Translations under genes and position numbers: made by a program
Shown: positions 12,061-22,996 of the stretch, in pieces
How the letters are laid out: every line of letters starts with the position of its first letter
Numbering within the stretch: the first letter of the stretch is position 1
NCBI GenBank assembly: GCA_021521415.1
Contig: JAIQDT010001939.1
Span: 406,658 to 470,657, forward strand
Length of the DNA stretch: 64,000 nt
Direction of reading: 5' to 3'
Source of the DNA: Bidens hawaiensis
Lineage: Eukaryota; Streptophyta; Magnoliopsida; Asterales; Asteraceae
The notes under the pieces: generated by a model
What the model was told of the DNA's origin: nothing
Database searches by the model: none
Seen by the model: only the letters and a program-made list of their open reading frames with translations

Positions 12061-14094
12061 CGTACATCTACTTTAACTCGTCTAACAAAGTTTTTATCTG
12101 ATATTTTAGTATAAAGAAAACATGTTCGAAATAAATGGTACATGAATCATATTTACATTTTATACTTGTGGATTCTCTAAAAGTGCCTTTTGAGTCACCC
12201 TTGAAGTATCTACCTTTTTATGCTCATGTAACCTCTAAAAACATCTTTTAATCTGTCCCGTTATCTAACTAGATGATTTTGTCTTTAGAAAATCTTTTAT
12301 GCATGTGACAGATTGTTACTTTTAAGTCCTCTGGTCTTTAGGCATGTGGTATTGGCCCTGATGAAAAACAAGAGGTCAAGAACCACAAAATTTCCATTGA
12401 GATATTTTTGTTTCTCCATTCATGGCCTCATTAAGTGTTTGCCTCACAATCAAAAGTTTAGGAATCTTGTGTTCCACCTTCACAATATGTTTTAACTTAT
12501 TAGGAAGACTAAATTATTTAAATGCGAGACTTTATAATATATAAAATGAAAAAAAATACGTGTTTTTTCTGTACATAAAGTCTTTATCGAATATTGTAAT
12601 TAAAATAATCTTTTTTTTTATAATTTTTAAACTTACAAGTGGTTATAGTTGTATTAAAAATAAAATAGTGATTGTATATTTAGTCACTATGTTTTTAGTC
12701 AAAATAACCTTTTCAGTCCATTTTTATTTTTCTTTTTTTTTTTTCATGTTATCGGTCATCGTGGGTTTTATATCTTGGTATACAATCCATAACTGAGACT
12801 GTTTATTTATTTTGTTAAATAAAAAGATATTTTAGTCTTTTTACACATAAGTGACTAATTTAAAAGACTAAGACACTGTTTTATTTAACAGAAAAAATAA
12901 ACGTTGTCATGAATAGTAAATTGAAATTGCAAGAAATGAAAACATGGAAAAAAAACTAGTCGACTAAAACGATATATTTTGTTCAAACTGTATGAACAAA
13001 ACCAGAATTTGTTATTAATCAAGTGTTTTTTGTTTTATGTTTCTATGTATATGGTAGTAAGACGGTAAAAATAACTAAACAAATAATATTATCGTAATTA
13101 TGATATTTTTATATTTTTAAATTTAACTTTTGTATAATAGTTTAATATTTTATATATTTGATCTATAAATATTAAAGAAGCTTCCTCTTACCTTATGCTC
13201 GAGTCACCAATCATTTAACCAAAACATACATCACGGAGACCCATCACACCCATGACATGGATGGTATTTCTAAGCCGATGTAACTTGTATCAATAAAATT
13301 ATCAGTATGTGAAAAAAGATTACTATTCAAGCAACCAAACTTAACAATGAGGATTCATAAAAAGTTACAAAACTATAAAAATTTTAAATACTATAAATAG
13401 AGGTATCCTAATCTAGCCAACCAAGTAACTTGTAGACCAAACAAGTAGCTTCATTAGGGTTGTAGGTCTCATCTATTATAGTTAATAATTAATGGGCTTA
13501 AACTCATATGAAGGGTACGACCTACACTTATGCTTGATACTCAATTACTCATGATATATGTATATCAACTTGATCGTCGAAGGATTCCCCAAGGCTTTGG
13601 TCTCCAAACCCCTTGTAGCATGTTTCCATCGTTTCCACAACTCAACTCCTAGCTAAGGTTGTTGAATAGCGGCTGATAGAGCTCTCTCCATTACACAAAT
13701 CTTTGTAAGAACAGACTTTACGTATTGTTTTACGTGTTCAACACACACAGATTTATTAGATTTGATGGCATACACGTGTTACTAGCTTGCAAATCCTATA
13801 TTCCATATGAAGAAGACAATTGGATGATGTCAATTCAACAAAGTCTTAAAAAATTAATATAATGTTTTAGATTTTAAAGGGGGTGAAATTTTACATATCT
13901 AAAAATGAATAAGACTGCTACAAAAAAGGTTGCATACTTTTAACATGTCAAATAGTACAACATTCATTCATGCTAGTTTATTATTATACAACAATATCTA
14001 TACAAGAGATATTTAAAGGATTTAGCATGTTTTAAAAAAAATGCCTAGTGCATAAAACCTTTGAATGTTGAATTTTATTTAGGATACTAAATTA
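12061..14094. other. Intergenic AT-rich DNA
   Basis: Very AT-rich, with short poly-A and poly-T runs. No gene, RNA or clear repeat recognised. Confidence 0.4.
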
Positions 14095-14925
14095 TCTATA
14101 CTATATATAAAGTATGAGTGAGGGACCTCTTAAATTTTAAGAGATATCAAACTTGGTGCTTTAAATACAAACCATAAAGCATATGATTAAGACATTTTAG
14201 GGGCAATTTTGTTTTTTAGCAAAAAAAATGTACGGTTAATGTTAATTTATTCAATAATAATTACAAATTTTGTTCTTTAACTATAATTATATTTTGTTAA
14301 TTTATAGAATAGTTACATATATACCCCTTATTTTAAACCAACTACCCTCATGACGTTTAAACGCTTATAACTTTTTCACATGTTAATATCATTTAAAAAA
14401 AACATTATACCATAAAAACGAGTATTTTATTTTCCTTATTTTGAGTATGGTATTGCTATACTTTTTTCATTTTAAAAATTTAACGTGTTACGTAATTACC
14501 ATTAAGAACCGGCAAACGGGTCGGGCGGTTCGCCTTTGAGGTCATGGGTCTAAAAAGTTAATGTTGGAATGGGTCGATACACAAAAGGTTAATTTGGTTT
14601 GGGTCGGGACGGGTTTGGGTCTAAAGGAGTTAAATTAGTACGGATTTCAAGTTATAACATTGTCAGGCAGATGGGTGGCGGGTCAAGACTCATTCAAAGT
14701 AGCGTTACGTGTGCACCGACACGTGATTGTGCGCGTACAGTCGTTTGTCGTGTTTACTAACACCGTACACCGATTGAGCTTCCAATGCCGCATTACGAAC
14801 ATATTATGGCCGGGTTACGCGTATACTGTTGTGAAGTCACGCACTTACTGAAACAGTAACACGGTTATGCGTTCGATGTCATGTTTGCGTACATACCACG
14901 CTGCATTGTGCGGGCACCCAACTAG
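14095..14925 (+). mobile_element. Non-autonomous Helitron, 831 bp
   Basis: Begins TCTATACTATATATAAAG right after an A and ends GGGCACCCAACTAG right before a T, as Helitrons do between A and T without target duplication. Just upstream of the end is an imperfect hairpin (CCACGC..GTGCGG, 14897-14914). No Rep/helicase coding sequence fits inside. Its right part (from about 14300) resembles 38980-39580. Confidence 0.7.
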
Positions 14926-16300
14926 TTTATTTAACTTTGAGCTTTAATATAAACTTTTGAATGTTGTTTTCTTAAGAAACTCCATTACTTATGTTTGGTA
15001 GTACTACATATGTTAAAGAATACAAATATAGTTGGTTTAATTGGTTTATTGTTATTATAATTTATTTATTATTGATTAATATAAGTGTGAAATTTGAAAA
15101 CTGAAATGAAAACGTGAAAATGATATCCACCGATCTTATCTTTTATGATGGTGGCCCATGCTATGTAACGCGCTTCAAGTACGTAAACTGTACCTTTTTT
15201 AATATTTAGCTTTTTTTATTTACCACCGACACCCATAACACGTTTATCTGCTTTGCCTCCCCTACAAGATAACCTTTGACCATTTATTTTTATTCTTCAT
15301 TGTACAATTTTATTATTACAAAATCATAGTATAGATATTTTTTAGTTAAGATCAGTCACATAATATAAAATTACATTTGTATTTATAAGATACGTGAATT
15401 CATATTGTGTATCAATCTTACTCCATGTAACATACTTTAATTCAGGAATACAATGTCATACACAAATGGCTTTGCTGAATGTCGTACTTTAGACACGTAT
15501 TATTAGTAAGCGTACATCTCTTGGTAGTTAGCAAACTAAATTCAATACATATATGAAATGCGTTCACGTATTATCCAAGTTTTTTTCTCGTGTATATGAT
15601 ATAAAAAATCAGTATTAGACCCAATCACAAAAACAATTAAAGATCCAGAAGGTGAATTAAACAATACTTTAGACGAAGTCTCTTAAAAACTCAATTAAAA
15701 GTCATGGGAAGTAAAACAAATTTACCTGAAAAGTTCATAACTCAATAAAACACATAAAAAAGGTGTGTAATGAATTGCTGGTTTTTAATTGACGAGGTTA
15801 TAAAGGTGAACTAAACATGTCGTATACCTTTAGAATTGTTAGGTCGAACGTTAATTGTTGTTGGTTTGTAATGCATACACGAACTACTCATCAATTAGTG
15901 TTATCTAACGTTTTATCAAAAGATAAAGAGGTCATAGTTGGATTTATTCATGAAATTTGACAGGAAAGATAAGGCATTTGTCTAGTTTAGTGTTCTTTCC
16001 AAGAGCATGAGAGCATCCACAATAAATGTTTTTAAGGGTCTTTTGGGTGTTTTTATATGTCAGTAATTTGTCTATTGTGAGAGTCATTTTTATGGTTCAT
16101 GTTTTAAATATATTATTTAGCAAGAACTAGATAAAACGAGATGATGTGTGCTCTTTTGCATATGATGGGGCTGGGTGTTTTTATGATTCCTTATGGTGAG
16201 GGTTTTGGTATTTTTACATAATATTGTTTTTATTTTATATGATAGTTGACTAGATGTGTTGTTTGGTATTTTTACATAAGAGGCTTTGTGTTTTCTAACC
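14926..16300. other. Intergenic AT-rich DNA with a dispersed repeat
   Basis: No gene recognised. The stretch 16005-16210 (AGCATCCACAATAAATG ... GATGATGTGTGCTCTTTTG) is similar to 63135-63345, so it is a dispersed repeat of unknown class. Confidence 0.4.
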
Positions 16301-16302
16301 CA

Positions 16303-16340
16303 CCCTGACCCTGACCCTGACCCTGACCCTGACCCTGACC
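16303..16340. repeat. (CCCTGA)n hexanucleotide repeat
   Basis: About six perfect CCCTGA units. It resembles the plant telomere repeat CCCTAAA in its CCCT core but differs in unit length, so I call it a microsatellite. It lies 90 bases before element B. Confidence 0.85.
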
Positions 16341-16429
16341 CATTGTCTTTGAAAAATGGGTCTTTTAAGTATTACAGTGATTTGGAATTAAAAACTATAT
16401 GGTCCTAAAATGATTACATCATACCTTTC

Positions 16430-17472
16430 TGAAGAGGTATGTACCCGCCTCAACACCGAATGGGGCGGGTCAACCCACAAGATATATACAAGACATTAGA
16501 AGTCAAAGATATTATCAAGGTACAAAGCCAAAACTTATGCTCAAGCATCACATGCTTGCACATATCACATATGCTCAAGCATCACATATGCTCACGCATC
16601 ACATGTGCTCATGCATCACATATGCTCGCGCGTATCACATGCTCACGCATCATATATGCTTATGCATATCACATCGTGCGTGGCGCATCCGCGCGCGGCG
16701 CATATCACATGCTCGCGCATCATACATGCCCACCCATGCGCGTGGGGCATCCGCGCGTGACGCGTATTACATGCTTGTGCGTATCACATCTGCGCGTGAG
16801 AATAAAGAGAAGACCTCGCGCATCCTCAGGATGGGCGCATATCACACGTGCACATAATCAACCTCGTCCTTATCCAAATCAGGATTGGGGCAACCTTGAT
16901 TGTGCACGTCAGACAACCTTCCAGAAGGCATCTTTTTAAGGAATAAGGATATGCTGATGTTGACAGCTGCTAAATGAAAGGTGGACAGCTCAGCATGACT
17001 CATGGGTTACCACGTGATCATAACCAATGAAAAAGCACCAGGTGTCTCCAGGGACACGTGGCGCAAATCGATTGGAGGAGGCCAACAAAACCCTAATTTG
17101 GTCTCAGCTCAATCAGTGGAAACCCTAGCACTATAAATACATCATAACGTACACAGTTACAGACACATTGATTCACATTGAAGCATATTCAATCACACAA
17201 TCATACAGAGTAACATACAGTATTCAGCATTTTAAGCAATACTTCCCAAAATTCCCTTACTCTCACATTATCATCTTCTCCTACATATACTTATTCTCAC
17301 GCCGGAGGGTTACCCCAAAGAGGACCCCTCTGTCCTTTTCTGAGGGGTAAGTAACGGCGCTGTTCATTTTGTAGGTGGAAGAACACAGATCCAGAAGAAC
17401 CATCGGTGAAATAGTATAATCACACCCGAGGAAAGTAGATCTGCTACCAGTGAGTAGATCCACGTTTCTTCA
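16430..17472 (+). repeat. 5' LTR of element B (1043 bp)
   Basis: TGAAGAGG...TTTCTTCA. U3 contains many degenerate copies of an 18-26 base unit around GCTCACGCATCACATATG (16536-16800). TATA box TATAAATA at 17132-17139, with two G-box cores CACGTG upstream (17011-17016, 17055-17060). The conserved CTCACGCCGGAGGGT follows near 17297. Confidence 0.93.
17132..17139 (+). promoter_or_regulatory. TATA box of the 5' LTR, element B
   Basis: TATAAATA lies 410 bases ahead of the gag ATG and about 75 and 120 bases after two CACGTG G-boxes. The repeated copy in the 3' LTR is at 28496-28503. Confidence 0.7.
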
Positions 17473-17473
17473 T

Positions 17474-17490
17474 TGGCGCCATCCGTGGGA
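17474..17490 (+). other. tRNA primer binding site of element B
   Basis: TGGCGCCATCCGTGGGA starts two bases after the LTR end. TGGCGCC complements the 3' end of a plant tRNA (best guess Asp, only the first 7-8 bases fit). Element C has TGGCGCCATCCGTGCAT at the same place. Confidence 0.7.
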
Positions 17491-17540
17491 CTCATCGGCA
17501 ATCAGATCTCATCAGATCTACATAAAAAAAATCAATCACC

Positions 17541-20500
17541 ATGGTTTCTGGCGTTCGTAACGTTGATCAAGCTCTGGAGGATATTGAACGTGAGGGTGTT
17601 AACGACGGACAGCAGGTTCTGAGGGTTCTGCGTGATTCTACGCGTACCACCAGCAACCGTCCCTTCGTCACAACCCCTCACGGCCAGACTGAAACTCCTC
17701 CAGACGATCTCACGTTACAAAATATGGCCGGCGCGAAACTGAAAGGACCAATGGGTCCAGAAGAAGAAACAAATGATCCGAATGAATGGCTCATAAACGA
17801 GCAGCGGCGTCTGATGGAAAAGTACAATGAAATGGTCAAACAGAAGAAGCTAGCCGACCAAACACAAAGGCAAGCGTTTGATAAGCAGACTACAAAAAGG
17901 CCGCGAGCGCCGGAAGAAGGACATTCTGTTCACACTGCACACACTGAGTTCAGTGATGAAGAAGTGCATAGCATGAGGAAGACGCGGGATACTCATGCAG
18001 GAGGCTCACAGCTCCGCGCGCCTGTGAACATGGCGCCTGGAGCCAGAGCCGATCTGGATCTGCACATGCCGTACAGCCCACCAGTCAGAGGGCAAGTGGA
18101 CGTAACCACACCCTACAGACCAGCCATCTTGGTGAAACACTCAAAGTTCACTGCGCGCATCGCGCAGGCTCCCATCCAGCACAAGACCAAGATGCCAAGT
18201 GGTTTGGGTAAATATGACGGCACGACAGATCCAGACGATTTCTTGCAAGGTTTTTACAACACGGGAAACCTAGAGAGCTGGACGATACCAACATGGTGTC
18301 ATATGTTTGCTCGCTGCCTAACGGGCGCGGCGCGGGTATGGTTCGAGAGCTTGCCGACTGGGCAAATTGATGGGTTCGAGGAACTATTAGAAAAGTTCCA
18401 AGCCCACTTCGTACAGCAGCGCAGGCACACGCGCGATCCTGATGACATCATGCACTGCGTACGCAGGAATGATGAAACGATTGAAGATTACATCACTCGG
18501 TTCAATCAGGAGTCTCTGGCAATCGGAGGTATAACCGAGCAACTCCTACGCGTGGCCTTTATACAAGGCGCGCGCAGTGATCAATTACGACGAGCTCTCG
18601 TAAGCAAAGATGGCATGCCCACCACGTGGGCCAAGTTAATGGAGGCATCGCGAGTTTTCGCTAGAAATGAAAAACAGATTGCCCAAGATAGGGCAAGAGA
18701 AAGAGCGCATCAGGCTGAATCACCGCGCAGCAAAGAGAAGAGGGCCAAACAGAACTCTGTATGGTCCAGGTTGCAGCCAACAAGTTTTTCTTCCGCAGAA
18801 AAGCAAGCGCAACCAAGCTCACCCCAGCCCCAAAAAGATGTTCGTAATCGCGGGGAGGGTGACAAGAGGGAGGGCGGCAGAGATCCTAGCAGACCTCTGC
18901 CAAGAATATGGACACCCCTCACTAAAACACCTTCACAGGTGTTAAGTACTGAGAATGTTCAATTCAAGCCCCCCAAGCAACTACACTACAAGGGACCGCA
19001 AAACAGTGGCAAATATTGTGAATTTCACAGGTCCCCGGGCCACAACACCGACGCATGCCATCATTTAAAGGATGCGATCGAGAAGGATGTAAAATCAGGC
19101 AGGCTGGCTCACTTGGTGAAAAACCAAAGAATAGAAGATGAGCAACCGGAAGGAGCCTCTGCCAGCAAGAAATACAAAAGAATCTGTGTGGCTGAAGGGG
19201 GACGACAAGGGCAGACGTCAAAAAAGAGAAGCGCGCAAATCCACGGAGATTGGCGCGAGCAGCAAGTCATCTTCCCAAGAATCAGGGGAGGCCCTTCAAT
19301 AAGCAGTCCTCTCGTCATCACCACACACATTGCTCATTACGAAGTGCCAAAGGTCCTGGTGGACACTGGAAGCGAATCTGACATTATGTATGAGCAATGT
19401 TTCAGAAAGTTAGACCCGGCAGACCAAGCGCGGCTCGAAATTGTGAACTCACCAATCTGTGGTGTTTCAAATGAAATCATCCATCCCCTAGGCCAGATTC
19501 AGTTTGAACTAACTATGGGGGATGATGAGCACAAGCGAGCCGAAGTTGTCAACTTCTTGGTCTTGCCCACCACGTCATGCCACAATATGATCCTGGGTAG
19601 GGGAACGATTGCCCAATTTAATGCTGTACCGTCGCCAGCGCACGGCGCATTGGGGTTCCCTACACCAACAGGCGTAACATTTGTTTACCGCGATCATTTG
19701 TGCGCAGTGACAAGTACGCCGCGGGAAGGGAGAATGAAACTTCCAATGGCGGACAATGCGCCAGAGAAGTGGATTTTAAACCCAAAATTCCCAGAGCAAA
19801 CGGTCACAATTGGCGCTACCATTTCAGACGAAACGAGATTGAGAATGAAAAGGTTGCTCACAAAATACACGTCGGTTTTCGCGTGGCAACACTCCGATAT
19901 GACGGGGGTCCCGCGAGACTTGGCGCAACATTCTCTTAACACGTTCAAGTCGGTGGAGCCAATTGCTCAGAAAAAGAGAATCATGGGGGATGAAAAGGCG
20001 AAGGCCATGAATGAGCAAGTGGAGGACCTGTTGCGCGCAAACATCATCCGCCCGATCCGATACCAGACGTGGGTAGCCAATCCTGTGATGGTAAAGAAAA
20101 GCAACGGGTCATGGAGGATGTGTATTGACTTCAAGGACCTCAACAAAGCATGTCCGAAAGACTGTTACCCCCTCCCAAACATCGACGCAAAGGTGGACTC
20201 CGTGGCGCCATTCAAGCTCAAATGTTTCCTGGATGCCTACAAAGGCTATCACCAGATTCAAATGGCACCACAGGACGAAGACAAGACTGCCTTCAGAACC
20301 GACAAGGGTGTTTTTTGTTACACAAAAATGCCCTTTGGTTTAAAGAATGCGGACGCCACCTATCAGAGACTTATGGATTCGGTTTTCAGTGAACAAATCG
20401 GAAGAAATCTAGAAGTCTACGTTGATGATTTGGTGATCAAGAGCAAGGAGGAGAGACAAATGCTCAAAGACATCGAGGAAACTCTTCAGCGCCTAACGGA

Positions 20501-21704
20501 AGTTAACATGAAGCTCAACCCGAGCAAATGTACTTTCGGCGTGGAAGAGGGGAAATTTCTTGGTGTAATGGTCACTAAGGATGGTTTCAAGGTGAACCCT
20601 GAAAAGGTGGAAGCCATCCTTGACATGCCTTCACCATCCACCATGAAAGAGGTTCAGAAGCTGAATGGTAGATTGGTGTCAATCAACAGGTTCCTAGCGA
20701 ACCACGCCAGCAAATCTACTCCATTCGTTAACACTTTGAGGAACTGCTTGAAGAAGAGCCAATTCAAGTGGACGCCTGAGGCTGAGCAAGATTTCAGTGA
20801 GATAAAAGAATGTCTCATAAAGCTGCCCGCGCTAACAGCTCCACTTCCTGGCGAAACCCTTACATTGTACCTGTCAGCTGGAGACCGCGCCATCGGCGCA
20901 GTATTATTGGTGGATCGCAAGGGGATCCAAACGCCAATATACTATGTGAGTCGGGTGCTGACAGACCCTGAGACGCGCTATTCCATCATGGAAAAGTTAG
21001 TTTTGTCACTAACACACGCGTCGCGCAAGCTCCATAGATACTTCAATGGTCATCCTATTGAAGTTCTGACTGGCTACAACATCCAGCAAGTCTTGCGACG
21101 CCCCGCGCTCTCCGGAAGGCTGACAAAGTGGGCGCTGGAATTAGGTGAACACACGATCACCTATAAGCCCCGTCCAGCAATAAAGGGTCAAGTTTTAGCG
21201 GATTTCATCACGGAAATCCCAGAGGGAAAGGTTGAAGAAGCTCAGCGCGAGGTAGACCCTCCGCGAGCAAATGATGAAGAAGATGTTTGGAGGCTATTCA
21301 CTGATGGAGCCTCCAACAGCGAAGGGTCCGGCGCAGGCCTCAAACTGGTGGACCCTGATAATCATGAATATACTTATGCTATTAGATTGGACTTCAAGAG
21401 TACCAACAATGAGGCTGAGTATGAAGCCCTGCTGGCTGGTCTGCGCATTGCGCGCAAGTTTGGAGTTAAAAGGCTAGAAGCCCATGTTGATTCTTACTTG
21501 GTAGCTGCTCAGGTCAACGGCCTTTATGACGCCAAGGAGAACACAATGCCTCTATATCTAGAGCAGGCAAAAAAGCTCGTTGAGCAGTTTGACTTCTTCA
21601 GAATCATACACATCTCGCGCAGCGAAAATAAGTCTGCTGACGCGTTGAGTAAGATGGCTTCAACTAATTTTGACACTTTGGCAAAGATGTCAGGGTGGAA
21701 GTGA
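17541..21704 (+). CDS. Gag-Pol polyprotein (Gag, protease, RT, RNase H, second RNase H)
   Basis: 1387 codons. Retrotransposon Gag domain at about residues 216-310 (DPDDFLQGF ... GAARVWFESLP), a Cys/His motif near 490 (CEFHRSPGHNTDAC), aspartic protease VDTGSESDIMY near 606, reverse transcriptase with MPFGLKNADATYQR and catalytic YVDDLVIKS near 958, a first RNase H after 1100 (LYLSAGDRAIGAVLLVD), and a second RNase H near 1250 (LFTDGASNSEGSGAG, NNEAEYEALLAGL). The proteins make the virus-like particle and copy element RNA into DNA. The frame stops at 21702-21704, just before integrase. This looks like loss of one base in the GCAAAG run at 21681-21686, after which the next frame carries the expected continuation. 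Confidence 0.93.
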   Translation: MVSGVRNVDQALEDIEREGVNDGQQVLRVLRDSTRTTSNRPFVTTPHGQTETPPDDLTLQNMAGAKLKGPMGPEEETNDPNEWLINEQRRLMEKYNEMVKQKKLADQTQRQAFDKQTTKRPRAPEEGHSVHTAHTEFSDEEVHSMRKTRDTHAGGSQLRAPVNMAPGARADLDLHMPYSPPVRGQVDVTTPYRPAILVKHSKFTARIAQAPIQHKTKMPSGLGKYDGTTDPDDFLQGFYNTGNLESWTIPTWCHMFARCLTGAARVWFESLPTGQIDGFEELLEKFQAHFVQQRRHTRDPDDIMHCVRRNDETIEDYITRFNQESLAIGGITEQLLRVAFIQGARSDQLRRALVSKDGMPTTWAKLMEASRVFARNEKQIAQDRARERAHQAESPRSKEKRAKQNSVWSRLQPTSFSSAEKQAQPSSPQPQKDVRNRGEGDKREGGRDPSRPLPRIWTPLTKTPSQVLSTENVQFKPPKQLHYKGPQNSGKYCEFHRSPGHNTDACHHLKDAIEKDVKSGRLAHLVKNQRIEDEQPEGASASKKYKRICVAEGGRQGQTSKKRSAQIHGDWREQQVIFPRIRGGPSISSPLVITTHIAHYEVPKVLVDTGSESDIMYEQCFRKLDPADQARLEIVNSPICGVSNEIIHPLGQIQFELTMGDDEHKRAEVVNFLVLPTTSCHNMILGRGTIAQFNAVPSPAHGALGFPTPTGVTFVYRDHLCAVTSTPREGRMKLPMADNAPEKWILNPKFPEQTVTIGATISDETRLRMKRLLTKYTSVFAWQHSDMTGVPRDLAQHSLNTFKSVEPIAQKKRIMGDEKAKAMNEQVEDLLRANIIRPIRYQTWVANPVMVKKSNGSWRMCIDFKDLNKACPKDCYPLPNIDAKVDSVAPFKLKCFLDAYKGYHQIQMAPQDEDKTAFRTDKGVFCYTKMPFGLKNADATYQRLMDSVFSEQIGRNLEVYVDDLVIKSKEERQMLKDIEETLQRLTEVNMKLNPSKCTFGVEEGKFLGVMVTKDGFKVNPEKVEAILDMPSPSTMKEVQKLNGRLVSINRFLANHASKSTPFVNTLRNCLKKSQFKWTPEAEQDFSEIKECLIKLPALTAPLPGETLTLYLSAGDRAIGAVLLVDRKGIQTPIYYVSRVLTDPETRYSIMEKLVLSLTHASRKLHRYFNGHPIEVLTGYNIQQVLRRPALSGRLTKWALELGEHTITYKPRPAIKGQVLADFITEIPEGKVEEAQREVDPPRANDEEDVWRLFTDGASNSEGSGAGLKLVDPDNHEYTYAIRLDFKSTNNEAEYEALLAGLRIARKFGVKRLEAHVDSYLVAAQVNGLYDAKENTMPLYLEQAKKLVEQFDFFRIIHISRSENKSADALSKMASTNFDTLAKMSGWK

Positions 21705-22996
21705 TGAGCAACCCGTCAGTGCAAACGCAATCTGTCCTTGTAATTCATACAACCCCTTCATCCTGGATAACTCCAATAATGGAATTCCTGAAGGAGGGGA
21801 AGTTACCGGACGATCGCGCACAGGCGAGAAAGATAAGACACAAGGCGCAGAACTATGAACTACTTGATGGTACATTATATCGACGCTCTTACCTTGGACC
21901 GCTCATGAAATGCCTGGATGCTGAAGAAGCAAGCTATGTGATTAGGGAGATTCACGAAGGAATCTGCGGAATACACGCTGGCCCGCGCATGGTGGTTGCC
22001 AAGGCAATGAGCTCAGGCTACTATTGGCCAGGCATGTACTTGGATGCGCTAAAAGAAATCCAAAAATGCAAGGCATGTCAGAGCTACGCGCCAAACACCA
22101 TGCGGCCAAAGAACAACTTGATTCCGGTGACCTCTGCATGGCCTTTCCACAAATGGGCCATTGATATTGTGGGGCCCCTGCCGCAAGCGCAAGGGCGAGT
22201 GAAATTTTTGGTAGTGGCGATAGACTATTTCACAAAATGGGTTGAGGCCAAGCCACTAGCAAAAATCACAGCTGAGGCGATGAAGCAATTTATCTGGAGC
22301 CACATCATTTGCCGTTTTGGCCTTCCTATGGAAATTGTGAGCGACAATGGCAAACAATTCACTGACAGGAAGATATCCAGCTGGCTCAAAGAATTGCACA
22401 TCAACCAAATCTTCACTTCGGTCTACCACCCTCAAGGGAATGGCCAAGTGGAGCGCGCGAATCAAAGTTTGTTAAATGGGCTGAAGAAAAGGTTGGAGGG
22501 AGAATCTCATTCTTGGGTCGAAGAGTTACCTAATGTCCTGTGGGCGCACAGGACATTAAGCAAAACTAGCAATGGCGAATCCCCGTTCAGCCTAACCTAT
22601 GGGACAGAGGCTATGATCCCAGCAGAAATTGGATGCCCATCCCATAGGGTACTCATGATGAGCAAGACTGATAACAAGCGCGAAAGAAGATTGGACCTCA
22701 ACTTGCTTGAAGGACGCAGAGAAGCGGCTATCATCAATGAAGCCAAATACAAGAAAAAGCTGGAAAAATATTATAATCAGCGCGTTAAAGAATGCCACTT
22801 CAAGAAAAATGATTTTGTCCTTCGAAACAATGAAGCTAGCCGCGCGATACCCCCAGGAAAAATGTCCCCCAATTGGGAGGGACCTTATCAAATTTCAGAA
22901 GATTTGGGGAAAGGCGCGTACACTTTAAAAGATTTGAATGGAAAAAAGATACCGCGCTCGTGGAACGCGGCACAGCTTAGAAAATGCTTCATGTAA
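21695..22996 (+). CDS. Integrase part of Pol, in a shifted frame
   Basis: 433 codons from the first ATG, but the homologous frame opens a few codons earlier, overlapping the end of Gag-Pol. An HHCC zinc region (REIHEGICGIHAG ... CKACQSY), DDE catalytic core (WAIDIVGPL, SDNGKQF, GQVERANQS) and a C-terminal region (WEGPYQI, GAYTLKDLNG) are all present. Integrase inserts the DNA copy in the host chromosome. It has no start of its own in relatives; it is normally fused to RNase H. It is therefore either reached by ribosomal frameshift or, more likely, cut off by a 1-base deletion. The domain itself is uninterrupted. Confidence 0.9.
   Translation: MEVMSNPSVQTQSVLVIHTTPSSWITPIMEFLKEGKLPDDRAQARKIRHKAQNYELLDGTLYRRSYLGPLMKCLDAEEASYVIREIHEGICGIHAGPRMVVAKAMSSGYYWPGMYLDALKEIQKCKACQSYAPNTMRPKNNLIPVTSAWPFHKWAIDIVGPLPQAQGRVKFLVVAIDYFTKWVEAKPLAKITAEAMKQFIWSHIICRFGLPMEIVSDNGKQFTDRKISSWLKELHINQIFTSVYHPQGNGQVERANQSLLNGLKKRLEGESHSWVEELPNVLWAHRTLSKTSNGESPFSLTYGTEAMIPAEIGCPSHRVLMMSKTDNKRERRLDLNLLEGRREAAIINEAKYKKKLEKYYNQRVKECHFKKNDFVLRNNEASRAIPPGKMSPNWEGPYQISEDLGKGAYTLKDLNGKKIPRSWNAAQLRKCFM

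Noticed and set aside
12560..12796. 78-codon open frame with membrane-like sequence
   Set aside because: Poly-T driven Phe/Ile/Val string in AT-rich DNA; no upstream or downstream gene signals.
16303..16340. Interstitial telomere
   Set aside because: The unit is CCCTGA, not the plant telomere CCCTAAA, and the tract is short.
16439..16939. 166-codon His/Cys/Ile rich open frame in the LTR of B (repeated at 27803-28303)
   Set aside because: It is the U3 tandem repeat read in frame; unit repeats avoid stops. It lies upstream of the LTR TATA box.
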